Positions 30,921 to 39,542 of a stretch of DNA of 64,000 nucleotides are shown here, one piece after another (position 1 is the stretch's first letter; each line of letters opens with the position of its first letter). Under the pieces are notes generated by a model that was not told the DNA's origin, searched no databases, and saw only the letters and a program-made list of their open reading frames with translations. The DNA is taken from contig CANQMN010000002.1 in the NCBI GenBank assembly GCA_947624965.1, positions 62,001 to 126,000 on the forward strand, in the 5' to 3' direction. A program made the position numbers and the translations under genes. The DNA comes from an uncultured Clostridia bacterium (GTDB lineage Bacteria > Bacillota > Clostridia > Christensenellales > Borkfalkiaceae).

Positions 30921-31863
30921 ATAAGTCGAAGAGAGAAATTTGCTTTTCGTCGCTTTTCAAGTGGCTCAACTGCAAGCCCTGCATAAGTCTGTCGTCGTTT
31001 TTCAGGTGTCCGATGAAGATCGGGGACGCGGGGTCGTGTTTTTCCCTGTTGATGTCCACTTCCTCCGCGGAGATATTCGCATAACAATAGCGGCACTTGT
31101 TCGGGCAAGTGTTGTAGGCCCCGACGTCTCGGCTCTCGATACATTTGCAGTTGCGGCGGTTGCCGCGGTGCACTACGTTGCGGAAGGTACAGCCGTTCGC
31201 GCTCCCGAGCATCGGCAGCGTCGCGCATGCGCTCCGCGCGATCCCGAACGCCGAATAATCGTTCAACTCGCCGCAGGTTTGCAGACGGATCCCGTACGAA
31301 CGCGCGATTTTTCCGAGTCCTTCCGCGAGCGTGCGCTTTTGCTCCAAGGTGAGGGGAACGATCTCGGGCATGTTTTGGTACAGTTTGATGTGCATCTCCA
31401 CAAAGCTGAAAATACAGCGGTCGATCCGTCCCCGCACGCGGGCGGCGATGTCGCGGAAGGTGTCGAGATGGCGCTCTATGGGATACTGCTCCGTGAGAAG
31501 CACGGGGTCGTACCGCCATGCGAGCCGCTTGGGCTCCGTGAGCTCGGAAAGGGCGAGGAGGGTATCGATGCTCGAAGAAATATCGGGGACGTGCGGCTCG
31601 ATATCCTTCCCGTAAGCCGTGATCGTATAGTAAAAGTAGGTGCGGTAACTTTTCGTGAAAAAGGGCACATGCGGGAAAAAGGGCGCAAAATTCTTGGAGG
31701 AAAAGAGCACTGCGTCCAGTTTCTCCGGCGTAAGTTCATAGCGGGTCACGCGATTGGGAAAGAGGGGATTGCGGGTATAAACGAAGCCCTCGCGGAACCT
31801 GTTCATCAGCCATTCGCCGTAGTAATTCACGATGTCCGTTCTTGCGCTGACGTTGAGGATCAT
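30919..31863 (-). CDS. DUF1848-family protein
   Basis: The 314-residue protein begins MILNVSARTDIVNYYGEWLMNRF, characteristic of DUF1848, and has the family's internal FSSKNFAPF and WRYDPVLLTEQY segments. Near the C-terminus is NTCPNKCRYCYAN, an Fe-S-like Cys cluster resembling radical SAM motifs. Function is unknown. AAGGAGAAAGACCG precedes the ATG and its own promoter is clear. It is isolated on the minus strand, divergent from the polysaccharide locus. Confidence 0.88.
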   Translation of the reverse strand: MILNVSARTDIVNYYGEWLMNRFREGFVYTRNPLFPNRVTRYELTPEKLDAVLFSSKNFAPFFPHVPFFTKSYRTYFYYTITAYGKDIEPHVPDISSSIDTLLALSELTEPKRLAWRYDPVLLTEQYPIERHLDTFRDIAARVRGRIDRCIFSFVEMHIKLYQNMPEIVPLTLEQKRTLAEGLGKIARSYGIRLQTCGELNDYSAFGIARSACATLPMLGSANGCTFRNVVHRGNRRNCKCIESRDVGAYNTCPNKCRYCYANISAEEVDINREKHDPASPIFIGHLKNDDRLMQGLQLSHLKSDEKQISLFDL

Positions 31864-31892
31864 CGGTCTTTCTCCTTTTTTCCCTCTCTTTC

Positions 31893-31921
31893 ATTATAGC
31901 GTAATGCGCAAAAAAATTCAA
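31893..31921 (-). promoter_or_regulatory. Promoter of the DUF1848 gene
   Basis: On the minus strand, TTGAAT (31921-31916), 17 bases, TATAAT (31898-31893). Confidence 0.75.
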
Positions 31922-32074
31922 TGATTTTGCCGAAGGGTATAGCGGGGAACGGGAGGTTTTCCGCACTTTTCGCATTGTGCGGGAAACACAACCTGTTTCC
32001 CTTCGCGGGATCTTCTCCACAAGATATAGTTCGGAAAGTTTCTCTTGTCATGGGAGAATGTTACGGCGAAACGA
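31922..32074. other. Intergenic region with inverted repeats, no gene seen
   Basis: Between the divergent DUF1848 and polysaccharide promoters. Two dyads are visible: CCGCAC/GTGCGG (31961-31982) and GGGAAACA-CAACC-TGTTTCCC (31981-32001). They may be operators for the polysaccharide operon; no known RNA family was recognised. Confidence 0.4.
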
Positions 32075-32103
32075 TTGACATTTATCTTGCGGCGGTCTAT
32101 AAT
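32075..32103 (+). promoter_or_regulatory. sigma-A promoter of the exopolysaccharide operon
   Basis: TTGACA (32075-32080), 17 bases, TATAAT (32098-32103), a full consensus match, the only strong promoter before manC. Confidence 0.85.
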
Positions 32104-32159
32104 GTTCCTGTATACGGAAAGTGTTCGATGCGAGAAAAAACGAAGGAAGCACAAAAGGC

Positions 32160-32879
32160 ATGGAAGAAGAAAAAACTTCGGAAAACGCTTCGCAGGGAAC
32201 AGAGCCCACGTCGGAAAGAAAAGAGGAAGAGGCGCGCCCGAAAAAGCGGAATCGTTTCGCTTACGGTTGCTACCGCTTTTTTAAGCGCGCGTTCGATCTT
32301 TTCTCCTCGGGGCTTTTTTTGATTTTGTTTTCTTGGCTGTATCTCATCCTTGCCCTCGCGGTAAAGATCAGCGACGGGGGGAAGGTCATCTATAAACATC
32401 CGCGCGTCGGCAAGAACGGCAAGGATATCGCGCTCCCGAAGTTCCGCAGTATGCGCAAGGATGCGGACAAGCTGGAAAATATGCTCACGCCCGAACAGCT
32501 CGAACAGTATCGGCGGGAATATAAGATCGATAACGATCCCCGCATTACGAAGCTGGGGAAATTTCTGCGCAAGACGAGCCTCGACGAACTCCCCAACATC
32601 TGGTCCATTTTCAAGGGCGACATTTCCGTGATAGGGCCGCGCCCGCTGATGCGCGAAGAGCTCATGGAAAAATACGGCGAAAACGCCGAAAAGTTGGTCT
32701 CCGTCCGCCCCGGGATGATCGGTTGGTGGGCGGCGAACGGCAGAAGCAACTGCACCTACGAGAGCGGCGAACGGCAGAAACTGGAACTGTATTACGTCGA
32801 TCACTGCTCCTGCGGGCTCGATCTCAAAATCATCTTCAAAACGCTCGTCGGCGTCATCAAGCACGACGGCGCGAAATAA
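32160..32879 (+). CDS. Polyprenyl-phosphate sugar-1-phosphate transferase (initiating glycosyltransferase)
   Basis: A protein of about 239 residues that transfers the first sugar phosphate to undecaprenyl phosphate at the membrane. An unusual charged tail (EEEKTSENASQ, 40 or so residues) precedes one membrane helix (FDLFSSGLFLILFSWLYLIL). Then come the short WbaP/PglC-type catalytic segments KFRSMRKDAD, LGKFLRKTSLDELPNIWSIF and GDISVIGPRPLM. ATG 32160 is chosen; GTG 32121 in frame would start about 11 bases after the predicted transcription start. It opens the polysaccharide operon. Confidence 0.9.
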   Translation: MEEEKTSENASQGTEPTSERKEEEARPKKRNRFAYGCYRFFKRAFDLFSSGLFLILFSWLYLILALAVKISDGGKVIYKHPRVGKNGKDIALPKFRSMRKDADKLENMLTPEQLEQYRREYKIDNDPRITKLGKFLRKTSLDELPNIWSIFKGDISVIGPRPLMREELMEKYGENAEKLVSVRPGMIGWWAANGRSNCTYESGERQKLELYYVDHCSCGLDLKIIFKTLVGVIKHDGAK

Positions 32880-32909
32880 ATTTTTCACGAAAGAAAGACG
32901 GAAAGCATT

Positions 32910-34169
32910 ATGGAAAAGAAATTGCTTTTTATCACGACGCGTCTCTTTTGGCCGACGGACAGCGGAAAAAAGAACTGTCTGTATCACTATTGCCGCGGTC
33001 TGCACGAACGGTACGGGTACGAGATCTATCTGTATTCCTTCTTGGAGGACGGGCAAACGGAGGCGCTGGCGGCGCAAAAGCCCGATTTCATCCATACCGT
33101 CCGCATCGCAAAGCGCATCACCGCCGCGAACAAGTTGGCGCAACTGCTCGGGCATTCCGTGTTGTGCGGGAAGTCCTTCCAGAGCGCGCTCTTCTATACG
33201 GGGAAGAACAAGCGGGCGATAAAAAAATTTGCGAAGGAAGTGCAGCCGGACGTCGTGTTCGTCGATATGGTCCGCCTTGCCCGCTACCGAAAAGCCGTAA
33301 AACGCTTGCCTGCGAAGAAAATTTTGGCGATGGACGAGCTTCTCTCCATGCGCTACCGGCGGCAGTTGCTCTGCGAGACGGGGGGCGCGAACGTGATGGG
33401 CAAGTTCGCGCAGACGGTCCCCGGGGTATTCGGAAAATTGATGCACAGCGCGGCTGTGAAGAAGTATGTGCTCCGCCATGAGAGCAAGAAGATTGCAAAG
33501 GAGGAGATCGCCTTCGCGAAGCGGTTCGACGCCGTAACGTTCGTCTCCGAGAAGGAGACGGAGGAAATGAACAAGCGTCTCCCCGCCGCCAAGGCAAAGA
33601 CCGTCCGCCTCGGCGTCGATTTCCAAAAGCTCTCAACGGCTTCGGCGGAGGAAAAGTTGCCGCGTTCCCTCGGCTTTTTGGGCAACATGAATTACGCCCC
33701 GAACGCGGATACCGTCCGCTACATCATCTCGGAGATCCTTCCCCGTTTGAAGCAGGACTATGTTTTCTATGTCATCGGTCCCTATCCCGAAGGCTTTTCC
33801 GAGCTTTGCAACGCATCGGAGAACGTAAAGTTTTTGGGCAGGGTGGAAGATATCCCCCAAACGCTCGGGCGGTGCCGCATCCTGCTTGCGCCCATCGTAT
33901 ACGGGAGCGGGATCAAAACGAAAGTGTTGGAGAGCATGGCGATGGGGCTGCCCGTCGTTACCAATTCCGTCGGCGCAGAGGGCATCGACGGGCGCGACGG
34001 CGTTCATTTCCTTTGCTCGGACGACGCCGAAACGATCGCGCAAAACGCCGATAAATTGCTCGCCGATCCCGCCCTGTGCGAAGAGATCGGAAAAAACGCA
34101 CAGCATCTGATCGCCGAACAGTATACGTGGGACAAAATATTCGCATCCTTCGGGGAAATGGGGTTGTAA
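32910..34169 (+). CDS. Glycosyltransferase, GT4/GT1-like
   Basis: This cytoplasmic GT-B enzyme of 419 residues has FITTRLFWPTDSGKK in its N-terminal acceptor domain. The C-terminal donor domain has LGFLGNMNYAPNADTVRYI, then GRVEDIPQTLGRCRILLAPIVYGSGIKTKVLESMA, where the E(X7)E-like region binds the nucleotide sugar. Sugar and linkage are unknown. It is preceded by an AAAGAAAG-type site and lies second in the operon. Confidence 0.88.
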   Translation: MEKKLLFITTRLFWPTDSGKKNCLYHYCRGLHERYGYEIYLYSFLEDGQTEALAAQKPDFIHTVRIAKRITAANKLAQLLGHSVLCGKSFQSALFYTGKNKRAIKKFAKEVQPDVVFVDMVRLARYRKAVKRLPAKKILAMDELLSMRYRRQLLCETGGANVMGKFAQTVPGVFGKLMHSAAVKKYVLRHESKKIAKEEIAFAKRFDAVTFVSEKETEEMNKRLPAAKAKTVRLGVDFQKLSTASAEEKLPRSLGFLGNMNYAPNADTVRYIISEILPRLKQDYVFYVIGPYPEGFSELCNASENVKFLGRVEDIPQTLGRCRILLAPIVYGSGIKTKVLESMAMGLPVVTNSVGAEGIDGRDGVHFLCSDDAETIAQNADKLLADPALCEEIGKNAQHLIAEQYTWDKIFASFGEMGL

Positions 34170-34173
34170 CGGT

Positions 34174-34716
34174 ATGAACGTTGTAAAGAAATGTATCCGC
34201 GCGATGGGGCGCAAGAGTTTGGCGTTCAAGTCGGCTGTCAGCACGAAGTGGTACTGCAAGTCGATGAACAGACATCTCCGCCGTTTCGGCGTCAATTTGA
34301 CGGGGACCCCGAAGTTTATCGCGCGGGACGTCAAGTTCGATTCCACGGATCCCTCCAAGATCTCCATCGGCGAGGGGACCGTCATCACGAGCAAGGTTAC
34401 CGTCCTCGTGCACGATTATTCAATCGAATGCGGGCTCGTCGCCATCGGGAAGCAGGATCCCGTCTATGAGTCCATGTTTCTCCGCGAAGTGAAGATAGGG
34501 GACAACGTATTTATCGGTCAGAATGCGTTCATAAAGCCGGGGACCGTCATCGGCAACAACTGTATCATCGGGGCGGGCGCGGTCGTCGGCGGGGTCATTC
34601 CCGAGGACAGCGTCGTCATCGGAAATCCCGGCAAAGTCGTGTGTTCCACCAAGGAATGGGCGGAGAAGAAGTATTCGGCGCACGAATACCGCAACGGATC
34701 GCGCAGAAGGAAATAA
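34174..34716 (+). CDS. Left-handed beta-helix acyltransferase
   Basis: The 180-residue protein contains hexapeptide-repeat turns (SIGEGTVITSKVTVL, KIGDNVFIGQNAFIKPGTVIGNNCIIGAGAVV) and a catalytic-type His in VLVHDYSIE. It resembles WcaF/maltose O-acetyltransferase-type enzymes that acetylate sugars during polysaccharide assembly. It starts 4 bases after the preceding glycosyltransferase and ends one base before the next. Confidence 0.88.
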   Translation: MNVVKKCIRAMGRKSLAFKSAVSTKWYCKSMNRHLRRFGVNLTGTPKFIARDVKFDSTDPSKISIGEGTVITSKVTVLVHDYSIECGLVAIGKQDPVYESMFLREVKIGDNVFIGQNAFIKPGTVIGNNCIIGAGAVVGGVIPEDSVVIGNPGKVVCSTKEWAEKKYSAHEYRNGSRRRK

Positions 34717-34717
34717 T

Positions 34718-35836
34718 ATGGTCAGGATTTTGCAGGTCTTGCCGACGCTCAACGTCTGCGGCGGCGTAGAGCATTATTTGATGAACTATTACGATAACGT
34801 AGACGGCGAAGTGTGCCGTTTCGACTTTGCGACGCATGCCGTAGACGATCCGTTTTATCGGGAACGCATCGAGAGCCGAGGCGGGAAGGTATACCTTTTG
34901 CCGCCTTTTACTATAAAAAACATGAAGGCGGTCAAGGCGGGCATCCGTGCGATCTTTCGGGAAAACGAATACGACGCCGTCCATTGCCATCAAGCGAACG
35001 CGGCGTATTTCTATTTCAAAGAGGCAAAAAAAGCGGGGGTAGCCTGCCGCATTTTGCACAGCCATCAGGCTGCCGCCGCGGATAAATTCACGCATAAGAT
35101 AAGAAATAAACCCCTGCTGTGGCTCGGAAAGCGGTATTGCACCCATCGGTTCGCCTGCTCGGCGCTGGCGGGGAACTATCTGTTCGGCAAGCGGTATACG
35201 CTCGTCAATAACGCCATCGATACCGAGAAGTACGCGTTTTCCGAAAAGGCGCGGGCGGCGATCAGGCAGGAGATCGGCTTGCCGCAGGATGCGTTCGTCG
35301 TCGGACACGCGGGGCGGATGTGCCACCAGAAAAACCAGCGTTTTCTCCTCGAAATATTCGGCGAACTCTTGAAGGAACGGCAAGACGCCTACCTCCTCAT
35401 GCTGGGGAGCGGCGAACTGTCCGACGCGCTGAAAAGGCGCGCGGAGGAGTTGCAACTCGGCGACCGCGTAAAGTTTTTGGGGAACACATCCCGCGCGGAA
35501 GCGTTTTATTCCGCCATGGACGTGTTCGTGCTGCCTTCGCTCTACGAGGGGCTCCCCGTCGTCGGCGTGGAAGCGCAATGCAACGGACTGCCGCTCATCA
35601 CTTCGGAAAACGTAACGCGGGAGGTCGGCTTGCTGGATTCCACGAAATTCCTCTCCCTCGGCTTGTCCGCAAAGGAATGGGCGCGCGCCGTTTCGCAGGC
35701 GGAGCCCGCTGCGGATCGGCATTCCGCGGGGCGGATCGTCGCGCAAAAGGGGTACGACATTCGGGAAGAAGCGAAAAAGTTGGAGAAACTGTATTGTGCG
35801 TCCGTCGCGGAGGCGAAGGGGGAGAAAAAATCGTGA
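34718..35836 (+). CDS. Glycosyltransferase family 4
   Basis: This GT-B enzyme of 372 residues starts ILQVLPTLNVCGGVEHYLMNYY, the acceptor-side glycine loop of GT4. It has VGHAGRMCHQKNQRFLLEIF in the donor domain, KFLGNTSRAEAFYSAMDVFVLPSLYEGLPVVGVEAQ with the E(X7)E motif, and a variable tail. It adds a sugar to the lipid-linked repeat unit; the donor is unknown. AGAAGGA precedes the ATG. The stop overlaps the GTG start of the next gene. Confidence 0.93.
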   Translation: MVRILQVLPTLNVCGGVEHYLMNYYDNVDGEVCRFDFATHAVDDPFYRERIESRGGKVYLLPPFTIKNMKAVKAGIRAIFRENEYDAVHCHQANAAYFYFKEAKKAGVACRILHSHQAAAADKFTHKIRNKPLLWLGKRYCTHRFACSALAGNYLFGKRYTLVNNAIDTEKYAFSEKARAAIRQEIGLPQDAFVVGHAGRMCHQKNQRFLLEIFGELLKERQDAYLLMLGSGELSDALKRRAEELQLGDRVKFLGNTSRAEAFYSAMDVFVLPSLYEGLPVVGVEAQCNGLPLITSENVTREVGLLDSTKFLSLGLSAKEWARAVSQAEPAADRHSAGRIVAQKGYDIREEAKKLEKLYCASVAEAKGEKKS

Positions 35837-36525
35837 TACCCAAGATCATCCATGCGTGCTGGCTCGGGCAGGCGGAGATGCCGCCCCGCTATCAAGCGTT
35901 CATCGAAGGTTGGCGCCGACTGCATCCCGATTGGGAGATAAGAATTTGGACGGACGCCGACTTTACGCCCTATCTCGACGACAGTGCATTCGTAAAGGAC
36001 GCGATCGCGAAAAAGAAATACGGATTTTTGAGCGATTATTTCCGTTTGAAAGTCCTGTATCTCTTCGGCGGGATCTATGTCGATACGGACGTGGAGATCT
36101 ATAAGCCGTTCGATCCGCTTTTGGACTGCAATATGTTTCTCGGATTTTTATACGATTCGCTGTTGGGCACGGCGGTGCTCGCGAGCGAAAAGGGGAATCC
36201 TATCCTTGCGGAGTGGCTAAATATCCTCGAAAAAGACTACGAGGAAAAGCGGGAATTTACGATAAGCAACAACTGGGTCACGAAATATTTTCTCGGCACG
36301 TTTCCCGAATTTCGCCTGAATGGAAAGCGCCAAACTTTGCAGAGCGGCATCGAGATCTACCCCAAAGACTGGTTCGAGCGTTACCACGGAAAACATAAGA
36401 GCGGGGGGGGGTATATGCAGACATTTTTGCGACAATTCGTGGAACGACGAACTGCGATCCCCCGTATGGAAGCGGGTCTTGAAAAAGATTTTGCCGCAGA
36501 GTCTGATCGCATATTTGGGGCATAA
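35833..36525 (+). CDS. Family 32 glycosyltransferase, C-terminus frameshifted at a G9 tract
   Basis: As read, 230 residues. It begins IPKIIHACWLGQAEMPPRYQ and has the GT32 metal/donor DXD motif in GGIYVDTDVEIYKPF (Asp84, Asp86). From 36403-36411 (nine G) the annotated frame turns into unrelated sequence. The +1 frame continues with CRHFCDNSWNDELRSPVWKR and runs to a stop at 36583, which resembles a normal GT32 end and meets the next gene. With eight G the protein would be 249 residues. This is either a phase-off allele or a homopolymer error. GTG start after GGAG, overlapping the previous stop. Confidence 0.85.
   Translation: MIPKIIHACWLGQAEMPPRYQAFIEGWRRLHPDWEIRIWTDADFTPYLDDSAFVKDAIAKKKYGFLSDYFRLKVLYLFGGIYVDTDVEIYKPFDPLLDCNMFLGFLYDSLLGTAVLASEKGNPILAEWLNILEKDYEEKREFTISNNWVTKYFLGTFPEFRLNGKRQTLQSGIEIYPKDWFERYHGKHKSGGGYMQTFLRQFVERRTAIPRMEAGLEKDFAAESDRIFGA
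36403..36411 (+). repeat. G9 homopolymer tract in a glycosyltransferase gene
   Basis: The longest G run noticed in the window. Removing one G restores the reading frame into the conserved C-terminus of the family 32 glycosyltransferase. Confidence 0.85.
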
Positions 36526-36604
36526 GCGTTCGCTACGGAAAACGCAGTTTTACGACGTGTACAAAGTACATAGGAGAGAATGAACCGAAGGACGGAACTT
36601 CGTT

Positions 36605-37687
36605 TTGGCTGTCTACCTGATTGCATTTGCGCTGTGTTTGCTGACCTCGTATGCGTATGTGTCGAGCAAAGAATACGCGCAATATAAAAATCAAATCACC
36701 GTAAAGCGCAAGGGCTTTTGTATCACCAAGGAAGCCGTACTTCGTTGCGCTTTTTTTGCTTTGGCGATTTTTCCCATCTGGTTCATCACTGCGTTCCGGT
36801 ACGACGTCGGGACCGATTACCTCTACACCTATGTCAACTTTTTCGAGATAACGCAAAACGGCGGCGCGCCGTACGACGAGATCGGTTTTCAATTTCTGAA
36901 CAGCTTGCTCGCGCACGCAGGGCTCGGCTACGTTTGGCTGTTCGCGATCACGGGCGCCGTCAATGTGATCGCCTCCTTCCATCTCATCTTTAAGTATTCG
37001 GAAAAGCCGCTTTACAGCATTGCCATCTATTTTATCGCGGCGATCTTCTTCAATACCCTGAATAACGTGCGCCAGTATCTGGCGATCACCATCGGCGTAT
37101 TGGCGTTATTCCAAAACAGGCATTGGAAAGCCGTCTTGATCATTCTGTTTGCGTCGCTGTTCCATTTTTCGGCGCTTTTGTATCTCGCCGTCTACGTCGC
37201 GTATAAAATCACGTTCAAGCGGCTCGGATTCGTGATCCTCTCGGTCGTCGGGCTGGCGTTGGTCCCGATCCTGAATTTTGTGCTCGACCGCGTCTTGCTG
37301 GGAACGAAATACGCCTACTTCCTCAATTATTCGGACGGGTTTTCCTTCCTGACGCTGCTAATCAACGGCGTGATATATCTGCTTTCGTTCATCTTTTACA
37401 ACAACCGCGATAAGAGTTTCCGCGGCTTGGCGAATTTACAGTTGGTGACTTTGTTGTTGTGCGTATGTTCGGTGTTCATGCAGAACGAAGAGCTTTGGTC
37501 GCGCTTCATCCGCATGACGGCATATACCCAGCTCCTGCTATTGCCCAAGATCGCGAACAACGCGAAGGGGACGTTTGCAAAGACGGTCGCGATCGCAACG
37601 CCCGTCGTCTTGTATGCTATCTATACGATCTACGTGATCTATATCATCGGCGGGTTGGAAGTATTCCCGTATCAATTTATCTTTTAG
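36605..37687 (+). CDS. EpsG/Wzy-like polysaccharide polymerase
   Basis: This membrane protein of 360 residues has about ten helices. ITAFRYDVGTDYLYTYVNFF in the first large loop and NTLNNVRQYLAITIGVLAL after the fifth helix are signature segments of the EpsG family, proposed polymerases of lipid-linked repeat units outside the membrane. A TTG start at 36605 is inferred, with AAGGA about 11 bases upstream. Only 21 bases separate it from the restored GT32 stop at 36583. Confidence 0.85.
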   Translation: MAVYLIAFALCLLTSYAYVSSKEYAQYKNQITVKRKGFCITKEAVLRCAFFALAIFPIWFITAFRYDVGTDYLYTYVNFFEITQNGGAPYDEIGFQFLNSLLAHAGLGYVWLFAITGAVNVIASFHLIFKYSEKPLYSIAIYFIAAIFFNTLNNVRQYLAITIGVLALFQNRHWKAVLIILFASLFHFSALLYLAVYVAYKITFKRLGFVILSVVGLALVPILNFVLDRVLLGTKYAYFLNYSDGFSFLTLLINGVIYLLSFIFYNNRDKSFRGLANLQLVTLLLCVCSVFMQNEELWSRFIRMTAYTQLLLLPKIANNAKGTFAKTVAIATPVVLYAIYTIYVIYIIGGLEVFPYQFIF

Positions 37688-37701
37688 GGGGAGGAGACAG
37701 C

Positions 37702-38439
37702 ATGAAATTGTATGCCGTAACGCATCGGGCGGTAGCCTTTCTTCCGGAAGGGCGGACGCCGATCGGTGTCGGTCCGGATCGCGCCATCGCGGGCGTGGAG
37801 ACGTACGACGATACGGGGGACAATATCCACGAAAAGAACCCGAACTATTGCGAGCTCACCGCGCTGTATTGGATCTGGAAAAACGAAGACGAGGACGTGA
37901 TCGGGCTCGAACACTATCGCAGATTTTTCTGCAAAAAGCACACCGTTTTCCGCTGTCGGCAGCTTTCCCAAGCCGATATTGCGAAGATCCTGAAAAAGCA
38001 CGACTGCATCACGACGCGGTATTTCCGCTTTTTGCCGAGCGTATACGGCTATTACGCCGCAAAGCACGACGCGCGCGATCTCGACAGCTGCCGTGCCGCG
38101 ATCGAAAAACTTTGCCCGGAGTATCTTGCGGATTTCGACGCGGTCATGAAGCAGAAGAAGGCGGTCATGTTCAACATGCTCGTGATGCCCAAGGCTCTCA
38201 TTTCGGACTATTGCGCATGGCTGTTCCCGATCTTGGAAGAGGTGGAAAAATCGGTGGATCTGGAAGCGAAGGACGATTATCAAAAACGCGTCTACGGCTT
38301 TCTGTCCGAACGGCTCTTCAACGTTTGGCTGCACCGAAAATCGCTCAACGTATATCGCGCTCCCGTATTTTATCCCGACGAGCTCCCGATCCGGAGTTTC
38401 CTCACGGGGTTGGCAAAGAGGATTTTGAGGCGTCCATGA
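37702..38439 (+). CDS. DUF4422-domain putative glycosyltransferase
   Basis: The 245-residue protein begins KLYAVTHRAVAFLPEG and contains KNPNYCELTALYWIWKN and DVIGLEHYRRFF, signatures of DUF4422, found in capsule and exopolysaccharide loci and thought to transfer sugars. GGAGGAG precedes ATG 37702. Its stop overlaps the ATG of glf, so the two are coupled; a galactofuranosyltransferase role is possible but is inference only. Confidence 0.85.
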   Translation: MKLYAVTHRAVAFLPEGRTPIGVGPDRAIAGVETYDDTGDNIHEKNPNYCELTALYWIWKNEDEDVIGLEHYRRFFCKKHTVFRCRQLSQADIAKILKKHDCITTRYFRFLPSVYGYYAAKHDARDLDSCRAAIEKLCPEYLADFDAVMKQKKAVMFNMLVMPKALISDYCAWLFPILEEVEKSVDLEAKDDYQKRVYGFLSERLFNVWLHRKSLNVYRAPVFYPDELPIRSFLTGLAKRILRRP

Positions 38440-39539
38440 AAAAGTTCGATTATCTCATCGTAGGAAGCGGGCTCTTCGGCGCGGTGTGCGCGCACGAGCT
38501 CCATAAACGCGGAAAACGCTGTCTCGTGCTGGAAAAGCGCGCGCACATCGGCGGAAATGTGTACACCGAAGAGACGGAGGGTATCAACGTCCATAAGTAC
38601 GGCGCGCACATCTTCCATACTTCGGAGAAGCGCGTGTGGGACTATGTAAACGAATTTGCGGAGTTCAACAATTACGTCAACAGTCCCGTGGCGCGCTATC
38701 ACGGGGAGTGTTACAATCTGCCCTTCAACATGAACACCTTCACGAAGCTGTGGAGCGACGTCTTTACGCCCGCGGAGGCGGAACGCCGCATCGCGGAGGA
38801 GCGCGGCGAGAGTTATACGGCGGAGCCGAAGAACCTCGAAGAACAGGCGATCAACCTCGTCGGCAGAACGATATACGAAAAACTAATTAAGGGATACACC
38901 GAAAAGCAGTGGGGCAAGCCCTGCGACCGACTGCCCGCCTTCATCATCAGACGGCTGCCCGTTCGGTTTACTTTCGACAACAATTATTTCGACGACCGCT
39001 ATCAGGGCATTCCGATCGGCGGCTACACGAAGCTCGTCGAAAAGATGTTGGAAGGCGTGGAAGTCCGTCTCGGTTGCGACTTTACGGAGAAGAGAGAGGA
39101 ATACCTCGCCGCCGCGGACCGAATTATCTACACGGGCGCGATCGACCGCTATTACAATTACCGTTTCGGCGCGCTCGAATATCGCTCCGTCCGTTTTGAA
39201 ACGGAAGTTCTCGATCTGCCGAACTTTCAGGGCAACGCCGTCGTGAATTATACGGCGAGCGACGTCCCGTATACGCGCATCATCGAGCACAAGCACTTTG
39301 AGTTCGGAAAGCAACCCAAAACGGTCATCTCCCGCGAATATTCCTCGGCATGGAACCTCGGGGACGAGCCGTATTATCCCGTCAACGACGAGAAAAACGG
39401 CGCGCTCTACCGAAAATACCGCGCGCTCGCGGACGGCGAGAAGAACGTATTTTTCGGCGGGCGGCTGGGGCAGTACAAATATTACGACATGGACGACGTG
39501 ATTTTGAGCGCGTGGGCGCTTCTCTCGTCTCTGGACTGA
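38436..39539 (+). CDS. glf: UDP-galactopyranose mutase
   Basis: The 367-residue flavoenzyme interconverts UDP-galactopyranose and UDP-galactofuranose. Visible features are the FAD-binding DYLIVGSGLFGAVCAHEL at the N-terminus, EKRAHIGGNVYTEE, KYGAHIFHTSEKRVWDYVN, GYTEKQWGKPCDRLP, the conserved PIGGYTKLVEKML and the C-terminal GGRLGQYKYYDMDDVI. All these segments are standard for Glf. It indicates that the polymer contains galactofuranose. Confidence 0.96.
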   Translation: MKKFDYLIVGSGLFGAVCAHELHKRGKRCLVLEKRAHIGGNVYTEETEGINVHKYGAHIFHTSEKRVWDYVNEFAEFNNYVNSPVARYHGECYNLPFNMNTFTKLWSDVFTPAEAERRIAEERGESYTAEPKNLEEQAINLVGRTIYEKLIKGYTEKQWGKPCDRLPAFIIRRLPVRFTFDNNYFDDRYQGIPIGGYTKLVEKMLEGVEVRLGCDFTEKREEYLAAADRIIYTGAIDRYYNYRFGALEYRSVRFETEVLDLPNFQGNAVVNYTASDVPYTRIIEHKHFEFGKQPKTVISREYSSAWNLGDEPYYPVNDEKNGALYRKYRALADGEKNVFFGGRLGQYKYYDMDDVILSAWALLSSLD

Positions 39540-39542
39540 CGC

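Noticed and set aside
32017-32030. CCACAAGATATAGT, identical to 14 bases of NrdR box 1 at 22013
   Set aside because: Shared 14-mers are expected by chance in 64 kb, the right half of the palindrome is missing and there is no ribonucleotide reductase gene nearby.
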